A stretch of DNA of 19,260 nt from CAZWZG01 sp964638245 (GTDB lineage Bacteria; Pseudomonadota; Alphaproteobacteria; Rhodobacterales; Rhodobacteraceae): assembly GCA_964638245.1 (NCBI GenBank), contig CAZWZG010000044.1, positions 1 to 19,260 on the forward strand, read 5' to 3'. The notes below the pieces were generated by a model. It made no database searches, was not told where the DNA came from, and worked only from the letters and a program-made list of their open reading frames with translations. The position numbers and the translations under genes are program-made. The number at the start of each line of letters is the position of its first letter. Within the stretch, counting starts at the first letter, position 1. Of this stretch, positions 1-6,071 are shown piece after piece.

Positions 1-2
1 CG

Positions 3-458
3 GCGAGCGGTCAGGTCTGGACGTGGTACGCGCGGGATCTGGTGCGGGGCAGCATGCGCGCCTTTGAGGACCGCCATGGCGAGGGGGTAGGCGTTGATAT
101 CTATGCCTATGGTGTGCGGCGCGATGGGGCCTTCACCGACTTTGGCGTGCTGCGCTACGGGCGGATGCGGATCGACGATTATCGCGATCGCTCGTTCGAA
201 GTCGATTCCGGGTCCGTGTTCGTGCAAGGCGGTGACAGTGGCGCGGCGGTGCTGTTTCCGGCGTTCAGTCGGCCCACGGTGTCGGACCGCTATGAGATCC
301 TGGGCGTTCTGGCGCGGGCCTGCGACAATTTCCTGTGCAACTCGGCAGAGGCGGCGGATGCGTTTTCGATCCAGCCGTGGTTTGACCAGACGATCGACTG
401 GCGCCACGGGCCGCGCGTACCTGCGGCGATGATCGTGCCGGTGAACGGCGCGGGATAG
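3..458 (+). CDS. Trypsin-like serine protease, C-terminal part (5' end outside window)
   Basis: The reading frame is open from the first bases of the window, so the start codon and N-terminal half lie upstream. The visible 151 residues contain GGDSGAAV, the GDSG signature around the nucleophilic serine of the chymotrypsin/trypsin fold; the catalytic His and Asp would be in the missing part. A GTG at 42 is in frame but has no reason to be the real start, because coding sequence continues before it. The tail carries two cysteines (ACDNFLC) that could form a disulfide, which fits a secreted or periplasmic enzyme, but no signal peptide can be seen. The next gene is convergent, with 3 bases between the stop codons. 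Protease family membership is fairly secure; substrate unknown. Confidence 0.7.
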   Translation, partial: ASGQVWTWYARDLVRGSMRAFEDRHGEGVGVDIYAYGVRRDGAFTDFGVLRYGRMRIDDYRDRSFEVDSGSVFVQGGDSGAAVLFPAFSRPTVSDRYEILGVLARACDNFLCNSAEAADAFSIQPWFDQTIDWRHGPRVPAAMIVPVNGAG

Positions 459-461
459 CGC

Positions 462-1016
462 TCAGGCCGCCTTCCACTTGATCGAACAGCCCATGGAAGG
501 GACCTGCGTTTCGGGTCCCCTGCCCGTTTCTGCCACGCCCATCATGGCCTCGTAGAGCTCTCGCCGGGCGTTCGGAGCTGCGGGTTGGGCGCGGCTTTCG
601 TCGAGGCGGCCGCGGTATTGAAGGCCCAAGGACGCGTCAAAGCCGAAGAAATCGGGCGTGCACACGGCGTCATAGGCGCGGGCCACCGATTGGTCCTCGT
701 CATGGAGGTAGGGAAAGCGGAAGCCTGCTTTTGTCGCCAGATCGCCCATCGGGCCGAAGCCGTCCTGGGGGTAGGTGCGCGCGTCGTTGGAGCAGATCGC
801 GGCCACGCCGATCCCTGCGTCCATCAGGGCATGGGCATCGCGGGTCATGCGGTCCAGCACGGCCAGCACGTAGGGGCAATGGTTGCAGATGAACATGATC
901 AGCGTGCCTTTGGGCCCCGAAATGTCGGCCAGCGCGTAGGTGTTTCCATCCGTCGCGGGGAGCGTGAAATCAGGGGCTTTCCAGCCGAAATCGCAAAGCG
1001 GGGGTGTGGCGGCCAT
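462..1016 (-). CDS. Thioredoxin-fold protein (AhpC/TSA-redoxin type) with CNHC motif
   Basis: A 184-residue protein of the redoxin/peroxiredoxin-like group. The N-terminal segment (APDFTLPATDG, about residues 14-24) is the usual opening beta-hairpin of AhpC/TSA proteins. The redox site is MFICNHCPYV, with Cys44 and Cys47 in a CxxC arrangement followed by Pro48. CNHCPYV is characteristic of a widespread bacterial family annotated as thioredoxin family protein. A later CTPDFFGFD segment matches the cis-Pro region of that family. No signal peptide is present, so it is probably cytoplasmic. The ATG at 1016 is preceded by GGGAG with a 7-base gap, which supports this start. The precise role (thiol oxidoreductase or peroxidase) cannot be told from sequence. 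Confidence 0.85.
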   Translation of the reverse strand: MAATPPLCDFGWKAPDFTLPATDGNTYALADISGPKGTLIMFICNHCPYVLAVLDRMTRDAHALMDAGIGVAAICSNDARTYPQDGFGPMGDLATKAGFRFPYLHDEDQSVARAYDAVCTPDFFGFDASLGLQYRGRLDESRAQPAAPNARRELYEAMMGVAETGRGPETQVPSMGCSIKWKAA

Positions 1017-1162
1017 AGTCGTTCTCCCTGTTGTTCAGCGAGAAATGGCACGCGCGACCCATTGCGTCCACCGCGCGCATTGCCCGGATCGGCGGTTTGT
1101 GGCATGCTGAACCTTAATATCGGCCCGATAAAGAGGCCGAACCTCGAGGTTTGGAGACAGAT

Positions 1163-1465
1163 ATGAAAACCCTATCCGGGGCTTTGGTGCTGTGCCTGTT
1201 GGCGACGCCTTTGCCCGTTTTCGCCAAGGACATTCAGAACGCCTGCCTGCGCTCGGACCGCTCGGCGTCGCGCGCGCTGTGCACCTGCATCCAGGATGCC
1301 GCGAACATGACCCTTTCCACCAAGGATCAGAAAACGGCAGCCGGGTTTTTTGCCAACCCGCACCGCGCACAGGAAGTGCGCCAGTCGGACCGTCGCTCGG
1401 ACGAGTTGTTCTGGGAGCGGTACAAGCGCTTTGGTGAAGCCGCCGAGAGCTTCTGCCAGTCGTGA
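1163..1465 (+). CDS. Small secreted cysteine-containing protein of unknown function
   Basis: A 100-residue product. The ATG at 1163 is chosen over an in-frame TTG at 1151 because GGAGA (1153-1157) sits just upstream of it, and because the protein then begins with a clean signal peptide: MKT, a hydrophobic stretch ALVLCLLATPLPV, and a likely cleavage after FAK or VFA. The mature part is polar and charged, with cysteines at CLRSD, CTCIQD and the near-terminal FCQS, suggesting one or two disulfides in the periplasm. I recall similar short proteins in Rhodobacteraceae that carry an arginine transporter label in databases; nothing here resembles a transporter (no membrane segment after the signal), so I do not adopt that name. 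The gene is convergent with the merR-like gene, leaving a 97-base gap. Confidence 0.7.
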   Translation: MKTLSGALVLCLLATPLPVFAKDIQNACLRSDRSASRALCTCIQDAANMTLSTKDQKTAAGFFANPHRAQEVRQSDRRSDELFWERYKRFGEAAESFCQS

Positions 1466-1562
1466 GGCAGGTCTAGATGGCGTGACTTGGCGGTCGCCAG
1501 CGCGCAGGTTTGAGGGCAGGTTTGCAGGACGAAGCTGCCACTCAACCAATGACTGCTTTCCC

Positions 1563-1952
1563 TTAACTCGCCCGAAGGGCGTCGAGCATCGGGCAATCGC
1601 TTTTGCCATTTGCGCAATTCGAGACCAGCTCAGCCAATGCTTTTTCGAGCTGCCTTAGCTCCTTTAATTTCGTTCGGACCTCAGCAAGATGCTTTCGCCC
1701 AAGCCCCTCAACGGTCTCGCACGAGTTGTTTGGTGCATCGGCTAGATTGCGGAGCGCTACTACGTCTGGGATTGAGAAACCCAGATCACGGCAGCGCTTG
1801 ATGAAACGGAGTTCGGAAATCTCAGCGTCCGAGTACGCACGACGTCCGGACGCAGTGCGCCCTGCTTTCGATACTATGCCCTCACGCTCGTAGTAGCGGA
1901 TGGTCTCGATTGAAACGCCACTGAGACGGGACGCCTCACCTATCGCAATCAT
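1563..1952 (-). CDS. merR: MerR-family metal-responsive transcriptional regulator (MerR-like)
   Basis: A 129-residue protein. Residues 2-70 form the MerR winged helix-turn-helix (IGEASRLSGVSIETIRYYE...; then the RRAYSD and RFIKRCRDLGFS wings). A long dimerisation helix follows (about 80-111) and then a C-terminal metal-binding loop. Cys78, Cys113 and Cys120 (NCANGKSDCPML) correspond in order to the three Hg(II) ligands Cys82, Cys117 and Cys126 of Tn501 MerR, with a loop two residues shorter. It is divergent from a MerT-like gene, as in classical mer loci, and a MerR-type operator lies in the 53-base gap. The start at 1952 has AGAGAGG about 9 bases upstream. Hg(II) is the likeliest inducer from context, but the shorter loop leaves room for another thiophilic metal. 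Confidence 0.85.
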   Translation of the reverse strand: MIAIGEASRLSGVSIETIRYYEREGIVSKAGRTASGRRAYSDAEISELRFIKRCRDLGFSIPDVVALRNLADAPNNSCETVEGLGRKHLAEVRTKLKELRQLEKALAELVSNCANGKSDCPMLDALRAS

Positions 1953-1967
1953 GTGATCGAACCTCTC

Positions 1968-1998
1968 TTGCTTCTGTAGTTACTACAGGATGCATAAA
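1968..1998 (+). promoter_or_regulatory. MerR-type promoter/operator for the merT-merF operon
   Basis: TTGCTT (1968-1973) is a -35 element and CATAAA (1993-1998) a -10 element, separated by exactly 19 bases. This overlong spacer is the hallmark of promoters activated by MerR-family untwisting. A perfect dyad CTGTAG-TTA-CTACAG (1974-1988) begins immediately after the -35, the same placement as the operator in classical mer promoters. The -10 ends only 7 bases before the first ATG of merT, so transcription should start at or next to that codon. Confidence 0.8.
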
Positions 1999-2005
1999 CT
2001 CAGTC

Positions 2006-2389
2006 ATGATGTCGAATACTGAAACGCTTCAAGTTGAAACCAAAGGGCCGAACCGTCTACTGATCGGTGGCGCTGGTCTGTTGGCGTTGCTCAGCGCGTC
2101 ATGCTGCGTCTTGCCGATTGGGCTTTCAATCATTGGCTTGGGCGGAACTTGGCTTGTGATGCTTGGTCCATTTGTCGAGTATCGCATCGAAATTCTCGTC
2201 CTCGTAGGACTGGTGCTGGCTTGGGGTTGGCTTCGTCTCTGGCGACGTTGGCAATGCGCAAGCCGAAGGCGTTCGACTTTGGTCTTGCTTGGCTTCACAA
2301 CACTGGCTTTCATTCTCGCCGCAAGTTCGCCTCTTTGGGAGGAAGACGCGGCGCGTACCATGTTTGCCTTGTTCCGGCAGTACAGATGA
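2006..2389 (+). CDS. merT: MerT-like mercuric ion transporter
   Basis: A 127-residue inner-membrane protein with three predicted helices (about 19-46, 62-79 and 91-109). The first carries the vicinal pair Cys33-Cys34 (SASCCVLPIGL), matching the Hg(II)-binding pair in helix 1 of MerT (SASLCCVGPL in the Tn21 family). The loop between helices 2 and 3 has one cysteine (Cys84), whereas classical MerT has a Cys pair there. It is expected to move Hg(II) from the periplasm to the cytoplasm. Usually MerP partners it; no merP is seen. Start choice is between tandem ATGs at 2006 and 2009; neither has a Shine-Dalgarno sequence, and the promoter position implies a leaderless message. Its stop overlaps the merF start (ATGA). 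Confidence 0.75.
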   Translation: MMSNTETLQVETKGPNRLLIGGAGLLALLSASCCVLPIGLSIIGLGGTWLVMLGPFVEYRIEILVLVGLVLAWGWLRLWRRWQCASRRRSTLVLLGFTTLAFILAASSPLWEEDAARTMFALFRQYR

Positions 2390-2595
2390 GGGGCTGGTTA
2401 CTTCCGTTGAGCCTTAGCGGTGCGGGTCTAGCCGCCGTGTGTTGCCTGACGCCCTTTCTACCTTGGTTGTTTTCCCTTCTCGGGATCAGCGGTGCGCTTG
2501 GTTACGTCTATCGTGACGATGTACTGCTGCCTATCCTTGCAGGTTTTCTAATTCTAACGGGGTATGCGCTATGGCAACACAGACGAGCGAAGTAG
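2386..2595 (+). CDS. merF: MerF-like small mercury transporter
   Basis: A 69-residue protein with two membrane helices (about 5-34 and 46-63). The first holds the vicinal pair Cys19-Cys20 in AVCCLTPFLP, very close to the ALCCFTPVLV motif of plasmid MerF. The YRDDVLLPILAGFLILTGYAL segment matches the second MerF helix (DYVLLPALAIFIGLTIYA). MerF passes Hg(II) across the inner membrane through successive Cys pairs. This copy ends at WQHRRAK and lacks the C-terminal cytosolic CC of the MerF I remember. The start is fixed by the ATGA overlap with merT, indicating translational coupling. Its last 25 bases overlap the start of the GDCCVxC gene. Confidence 0.8.
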   Translation: MRGWLLPLSLSGAGLAAVCCLTPFLPWLFSLLGISGALGYVYRDDVLLPILAGFLILTGYALWQHRRAK

Positions 2596-2795
2596 TTCTT
2601 CAATCCGTTCTCACCTGTCCCGAGTGCGGGCACGTCGCGGAAGAAACGATGCCAACAGATGCGTGCCAGTGGTTCTATGAATGCACGTCCTGCCACACGG
2701 TGTTGAAACCGCTCGAAGGGGACTGCTGCGTCTATTGCTCTTACGCCACTGTGCCGTGTCCGCCGATACAGGAAGGCAAGTCCTGCTGCGCATAA
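2571..2795 (+). CDS. GDCCVxC-type cysteine-rich small protein
   Basis: A 74-residue soluble protein with 11 cysteines: CPEC (16, 19), Cys32, CTSC (38, 41), GDCCVYC (52, 53, 56), Cys63 and a terminal SCCA (72, 73). The GDCCVYC core defines a family listed in databases as GDCCVxC domain-containing (seleno)protein, some members of which use selenocysteine; here all positions are ordinary TGC or TGT codons. The first two Cys pairs look like a zinc ribbon or metal clasp. It overlaps merF by 25 bases and shares the MerR-type promoter, so a role in cytosolic handling of Hg(II) or another soft metal is a reasonable inference, unproven. A GGGG about 8 bases upstream supports the ATG at 2571. Confidence 0.8.
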   Translation: MATQTSEVVLQSVLTCPECGHVAEETMPTDACQWFYECTSCHTVLKPLEGDCCVYCSYATVPCPPIQEGKSCCA

Positions 2796-2879
2796 CTGAC
2801 CTACGTCTCATCGCAGGAAAAAGTAGGTTTGGGCTCAAAACCGCCCCTCTTCGCCGAACCCCGCAAGCACCCCCGGGCG

Positions 2880-3305
2880 CTATTCCAGCACCCCGCGCTG
2901 GCGCATGGCGCGGGCGTAGACCCAGAAGCCGATACCCACAAGGATGATCAGGCCCGACAGCATCGCTGGACCCGTTCCGGCCATATCCAGCATGGTGGGC
3001 TGTGCCAGGATCAGGGTGTGGACGCCCGTGGCCAGCATCGCGAGCAGCGAAACCGCAAAAACGAGCGCTGCCGCTCTTTCACGCGCCAAGAGCAGGAATG
3101 ATCCCAGTAGCGCGCCCCAAACGGCAATCGCCCATGTGGCGCTCGCCCACAGCGGGAAGCCTTGGAAAAACGCCAGCTGGTCGGGTGACATTTGCGCCGT
3201 GTAGACCGGCAGTTCGAGCTTTGCCATCGTGTAGTCTGCCGCCTGGATCCCGTTCCAGATCAACCCCACGATGCCCATCAACCAAAGATGCCAAGGTCTG
3301 CGCAT
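2880..3305 (-). CDS. Four-helix integral membrane protein of unknown function
   Basis: A 141-residue hydrophobic protein with four predicted membrane helices: WLMGIVGLIWNGIQA, LWASATWAIAVWGALLGSFL, AAALVFAVSLLAMLATGVHTL and LSGLIILVGIGFWVYA. Helix 1 is followed by a conserved-looking ADYTM, and a polar loop with SPDQLAFFQGFP precedes helix 2. The ATG at 3305 is preferred to an upstream in-frame start at 3335, because GGGAG lies 6 bases before it and the extra ten residues are uninformative. I do not recognise a named family; similar small Rhodobacteraceae membrane proteins are sometimes labelled sugar transporter without evidence. It is convergent with the mer-like operon (84 bases apart), and lies downstream of rpmB beyond a strong terminator, so it has its own promoter. 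Confidence 0.75.
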   Translation of the reverse strand: MRRPWHLWLMGIVGLIWNGIQAADYTMAKLELPVYTAQMSPDQLAFFQGFPLWASATWAIAVWGALLGSFLLLARERAAALVFAVSLLAMLATGVHTLILAQPTMLDMAGTGPAMLSGLIILVGIGFWVYARAMRQRGVLE

Positions 3306-3354
3306 GGTATGCTCCCGTCGTCTGCTTTGGAGCATCCTAGCAGCGAGCGGGCAT

Positions 3355-3383
3355 AAAAAAACCCCGCCGGAGCGGGGCTTTTT
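3355..3383 (-). terminator. Rho-independent terminator of rpmB (near-symmetrical)
   Basis: On the minus strand a stem CCCCGC / GCGGGG with loop TCCG is followed by seven T residues and preceded by AAAAA. It lies 20 bases after the rpmB stop codon. Because the A and T runs flank both sides, it could also stop plus-strand transcription. It ends rpmB transcription before the membrane-protein gene. Confidence 0.9.
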
Positions 3384-3402
3384 AAGCGGTGCTCCTCCCT
3401 AC

Positions 3403-3690
3403 TTAAGCAGCCGCTTGAGCCTTTTCGATCTCTTTCTTGATCTTCAGCGCGTTGGGCGAAAGATCTGCTTCCTTGGCTTTGGCCATGAAGCCGTCAAGAC
3501 CACCGCGATGGTCGACCGTGCGCAGCGCCGACGTGGACACCTTCAGGCGGAACGTCCGGCCCAGTGCTTCCGACATCAGAGCGGTCTCGGTCAGGTTCGG
3601 CAGGAACCGACGCTTGGTCTTGTTGTTGGCGTGGCTGACATTGTTGCCAGTCATCGGGCCTTTTCCAGTCAATTCGCAACGGCGCGACAT
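3403..3690 (-). CDS. rpmB: 50S ribosomal protein L28
   Basis: A 95-residue protein that starts MSRRCELTGKGPMTGNNVSHANNKTKRRF, the invariant N-terminus of bacterial L28 (bL28), including the region that contacts 23S rRNA. A frame extension to 3729 exists but is rejected: AAGGA lies 8 bases before the ATG at 3690, and the family always begins at this methionine. The Ala-rich C-terminus (IEKAQAAA) is usual for alphaproteobacteria. It is monocistronic, with its own terminator downstream and about 180 bases of leader region upstream. Confidence 0.97.
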   Translation of the reverse strand: MSRRCELTGKGPMTGNNVSHANNKTKRRFLPNLTETALMSEALGRTFRLKVSTSALRTVDHRGGLDGFMAKAKEADLSPNALKIKKEIEKAQAAA

Positions 3691-3752
3691 AGTTCTTGTC
3701 CTTTTCAGGGGACCGGGTGACGTTGCCACCGCCAGTCCTTAAAACGGCTCAA

Positions 3753-3771
3753 GGCTCCGCAGATCGGAGCC
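3753..3771 (-). other. Short hairpin between the VOC gene and rpmB
   Basis: GGCTCCG (3753-3759) and CGGAGCC (3765-3771) form a perfect 7-bp stem with a 5-base loop. On the minus strand it is followed by TTGAGCCGTTTT, so it may be a weak terminator for the VOC/meaB genes or a structure in the rpmB leader. The surrounding 181-base gap shows no convincing gene; the rpmB promoter should be here, but I cannot assign boxes confidently. Confidence 0.4.
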
Positions 3772-3871
3772 CTGTGGAATCTGTTCGCGTCGTTTAAGCC
3801 GCCACCCCAGTGCCGTCAAGTACAACCTCTTCCATTTCAAAGCGTGTTCGACGTGTTTGACGTCGCCCGAT

Positions 3872-4240
3872 CTAACGGTGCTGGTCCACGAGGATGACGT
3901 TGCCGTCGGGGTCCTTGACCACGAAGCTGCCCGGACCGCTGTCGCCGCCCTGTTCTTGCTCGACCGCGATCCCGGCTTCCTTCACGGCGGCCTTGATCGC
4001 GCGCACGTCGTCGAAAGGATCGACGTTCTGGGCGTTCTGGTCCCAACCGGGGTTGAACGTGATCAGGTTGCCTTCGAACATGCCCTCAAACAGGCCGATG
4101 ATCGCGTCCCCGTTCTTCATGATGCACCAATTGGCATCGGGCACGCCGCCCAAGTCGCTGAACCCCAACGTCTCGTAGAACGCCTTGCTCTTCTTTATAT
4201 CCGTCACTGAGAGCGAGATGGAAAATGCGCCGACCTGCAT
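3872..4240 (-). CDS. VOC-superfamily (glyoxalase/bleomycin-resistance fold) protein
   Basis: A 122-residue single-module VOC protein: FSISLSVTDIKKSKAFYETLGF (first beta-alpha-beta unit) and GPGSFVVKDPDGNVILVDQ (terminal strand pair) are the typical landmarks. Metal-dependent VOC enzymes usually have a His in the first strand (in glyoxalase I and methylmalonyl-CoA epimerase) and a Glu in the last. Here the first strand is FSISLSV without His, so classical metal catalysis looks doubtful. AGGAGG sits 5 bases before the ATG, a very strong ribosome binding site. It follows meaB on the same strand by 33 bases and is probably co-transcribed. Despite that neighbour it does not look like methylmalonyl-CoA epimerase (short, ligands missing). 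Substrate unknown. Confidence 0.85.
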   Translation of the reverse strand: MQVGAFSISLSVTDIKKSKAFYETLGFSDLGGVPDANWCIMKNGDAIIGLFEGMFEGNLITFNPGWDQNAQNVDPFDDVRAIKAAVKEAGIAVEQEQGGDSGPGSFVVKDPDGNVILVDQHR

Positions 4241-4273
4241 GGAAGCCTCCTGAAAATGCGTGTGTCCGGCGGA

Positions 4274-5254
4274 TCAGTCCGCCTTGAAAACCGCCTTCAG
4301 GATAGCATCGGCGGCTTCGGCGGGCGAGCGTTTCCCGGCGGCCACGTCCGCTTCGGCCTCAGCGATTGCGGTCCCGGCACGCTCTTTGAGGGCTGTTGCC
4401 ATGCCGTGGCGCAACTCGTCCTCCAGCCAATGCACCGATTGCTGGCGGCGCCGCTCGCTCAGAACGCCGGTGTCGCGACGCCAGTTGGACAGCGTTTCGA
4501 TCTCGGACCACGCATCTGCAACGCCGTTGCCTTCCAGCGCGGAGACAGTGATCGCCTTGGGAAAGCCTTCGGGGTCGCCCGCGCGCTTGCGCATCAGGCG
4601 GAGCGCGCCGGCATAGTCCGCCGCGGTGCGGGTCGCCGTGGCCTTTAGATCGCCATCGGCCTTGTTGACGATAACGAGGTCGGCGATTTCCATGATGCCG
4701 CGTTTGACGCCTTGCAATTCGTCGCCCCCCGCGGGAGCGAGCAAAAGCGCGAAGACGTCGGTCATCTCGGCGACCATGGTTTCGGATTGCCCGACGCCCA
4801 CGGTTTCGATCAGGATCACGTCATATCCCGCCGCCTCGCACAGCGCTGCCGCTTCGCGCGTGCGGCGCCCCACCCCGCCCAGCGTGCGCTGGCTTGGGGA
4901 TGGGCGGATGAAGGCCTCGGGCGCGCGGGATAGCTGTTCCATGCGCGTCTTGTCGCCAAGGATCGAGCCGCCAGAACGGGCCGAGGATGGGTCAACCGCC
5001 AGCACGGCCACCCGCAACCCCCGCTCGATCAGCATCAGTCCGAGCGTTTCAATGAAGGTCGACTTCCCCACGCCGGGGGTGCCCGAAAGACCCAGCCGCA
5101 AGGCTGGCCTTTGAGGCCCCTCAACGGCGGCGAGCACGGCGAGCGCGTCAGCCCGGTGATCGGCGCGCGTACTTTCGACCAACGTAATCGCGCGTGCCAG
5201 AGCGCGGCGATCGCCGTTCTGGATTGCCGTTGACAGGGCTGTTACGTCAGACAC
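4274..5254 (-). CDS. meaB: MeaB/ArgK-type GTPase, methylmalonyl-CoA mutase-associated
   Basis: A 326-residue G3E-family GTPase. The P-loop is GTPGVGKST (58-66), followed by VDPSSARSGGSILGDKTRM (88-105), ETVGVGQSE (150-158) as the switch region, and NKAD (197-200) as the guanine-specificity motif. MeaB chaperones adenosylcobalamin loading and protects methylmalonyl-CoA mutase, which carries propionyl-CoA to succinyl-CoA. The mutase genes are not in the window. Length matches the family (about 320-330). The start is GTG at 5254 with only a weak GGGA about 10 bases upstream. The gene is divergent from the DUF3108 gene, with just 41 bases between the start codons, and the VOC gene lies downstream. 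The function call is strong; the older ArgK name (arginine transport kinase) should not be used. Confidence 0.93.
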   Translation of the reverse strand: MSDVTALSTAIQNGDRRALARAITLVESTRADHRADALAVLAAVEGPQRPALRLGLSGTPGVGKSTFIETLGLMLIERGLRVAVLAVDPSSARSGGSILGDKTRMEQLSRAPEAFIRPSPSQRTLGGVGRRTREAAALCEAAGYDVILIETVGVGQSETMVAEMTDVFALLLAPAGGDELQGVKRGIMEIADLVIVNKADGDLKATATRTAADYAGALRLMRKRAGDPEGFPKAITVSALEGNGVADAWSEIETLSNWRRDTGVLSERRRQQSVHWLEDELRHGMATALKERAGTAIAEAEADVAAGKRSPAEAADAILKAVFKAD

Positions 5255-5295
5255 CTATACGAGGTCCCGGAATTTGAGCCGCAGGAGGTGCAGCG

Positions 5296-6033
5296 TTGTC
5301 ATTTTGTGCCCGTCACATGGCCCCGATCGGTCGTGCTTGTCCAGTCGCTTTGGTCGCGATTGGTCTTGCCTGCGCGGCGCAAGCGAGCGAGCGCGCAACG
5401 TTTGATTTGCGCATTGCTGGACTGACCGTGGGCTATGTTGCTTATGCCGCGGAAACCGACGGGGCACGTTATGTGGCACGCTCAGAAGTACGCTCGACAG
5501 GGTTGGCGGCGGCCGTGCGCCCTTTTCGCTTTGAAAGCCGTGTCGAAGGTCAGATCGCGCAAGGCCAGTTGCGCCCGTCCCGCTATGAGGAAAACGCGGA
5601 TACCGGTGCGCGGCAAAGCCGGGTACGGATGGCTTATTCGGGCGGTGTGCCGCAAATCCTGGATGCGCGCGACGATCAGGACGACCCAAACGTGGCCCCT
5701 GCCGACCCCGCCAGCCAGCGTGGGGCTTTGGACCCGATGTCGGTCACCTACACGCTGTTGCGGGATCGCCCTGTGGGGCCGGATGCCTGCCGGATCGATC
5801 TGGATATGTTTGATGGCATTCGCGCGACACGCCTTGCGATGCGTCCCTCTGACGATCCGCTGGTTTGCGAGGGTGTCTATACCCGCGTTGACGGGTTCAG
5901 CCCCTCGGACATGGCCGAGCGGAACCGGTTTCCCATCAAGATTACGCTGAGTGACGCGGCACCTGGCTTGCTTGAGGTCAAAAGCATCTCGCTTCAGACG
6001 TTGATCGGCCCGGCCACGCTCCAGCGGCGCTGA
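5296..6033 (+). CDS. DUF3108 periplasmic protein
   Basis: A 245-residue protein of the DUF3108 family (function unknown). The N-terminus is a signal peptide: RACPVALVAIGLACAAQAS, likely cut after AQA. The mature part opens with ATFDLRIAGLTVGYVAY and continues as short amphipathic strands, including FRFESRVEGQ, QSRVRMAYSGG and the DPMSVTYTLL segment that is typical of the family; the overall impression is a beta-rich lipocalin-like or LolA-like barrel, which is inference. GGAGG (5284-5288) lies 7 bases before a TTG at 5296, whereas the downstream ATG at 5317 has no ribosome binding site, so TTG is taken as start. hrpB follows by 38 bases, consistent with an operon. Confidence 0.85.
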   Translation: MSFCARHMAPIGRACPVALVAIGLACAAQASERATFDLRIAGLTVGYVAYAAETDGARYVARSEVRSTGLAAAVRPFRFESRVEGQIAQGQLRPSRYEENADTGARQSRVRMAYSGGVPQILDARDDQDDPNVAPADPASQRGALDPMSVTYTLLRDRPVGPDACRIDLDMFDGIRATRLAMRPSDDPLVCEGVYTRVDGFSPSDMAERNRFPIKITLSDAAPGLLEVKSISLQTLIGPATLQRR

Positions 6034-6071
6034 GCCCTTTCGCCGCTCACACGCCCGCGCTACCAAGCGCC

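Noticed and set aside
1566..1583. Hairpin in the end of the merR coding region (CGCCC-GAA-GGGCG)
   Set aside because: It lies inside the coding sequence and is not followed by a T run on the minus strand.
2571..2795. Selenocysteine in the GDCCVxC protein
   Set aside because: Some family members are selenoproteins, but every conserved position here is a cysteine codon, and no in-frame TGA occurs before the TAA-type end.
4274..5254. ArgK/LAO arginine-transport kinase label for meaB
   Set aside because: An old misannotation of this GTPase family; the nearby argD-argF genes do not make it an arginine gene.
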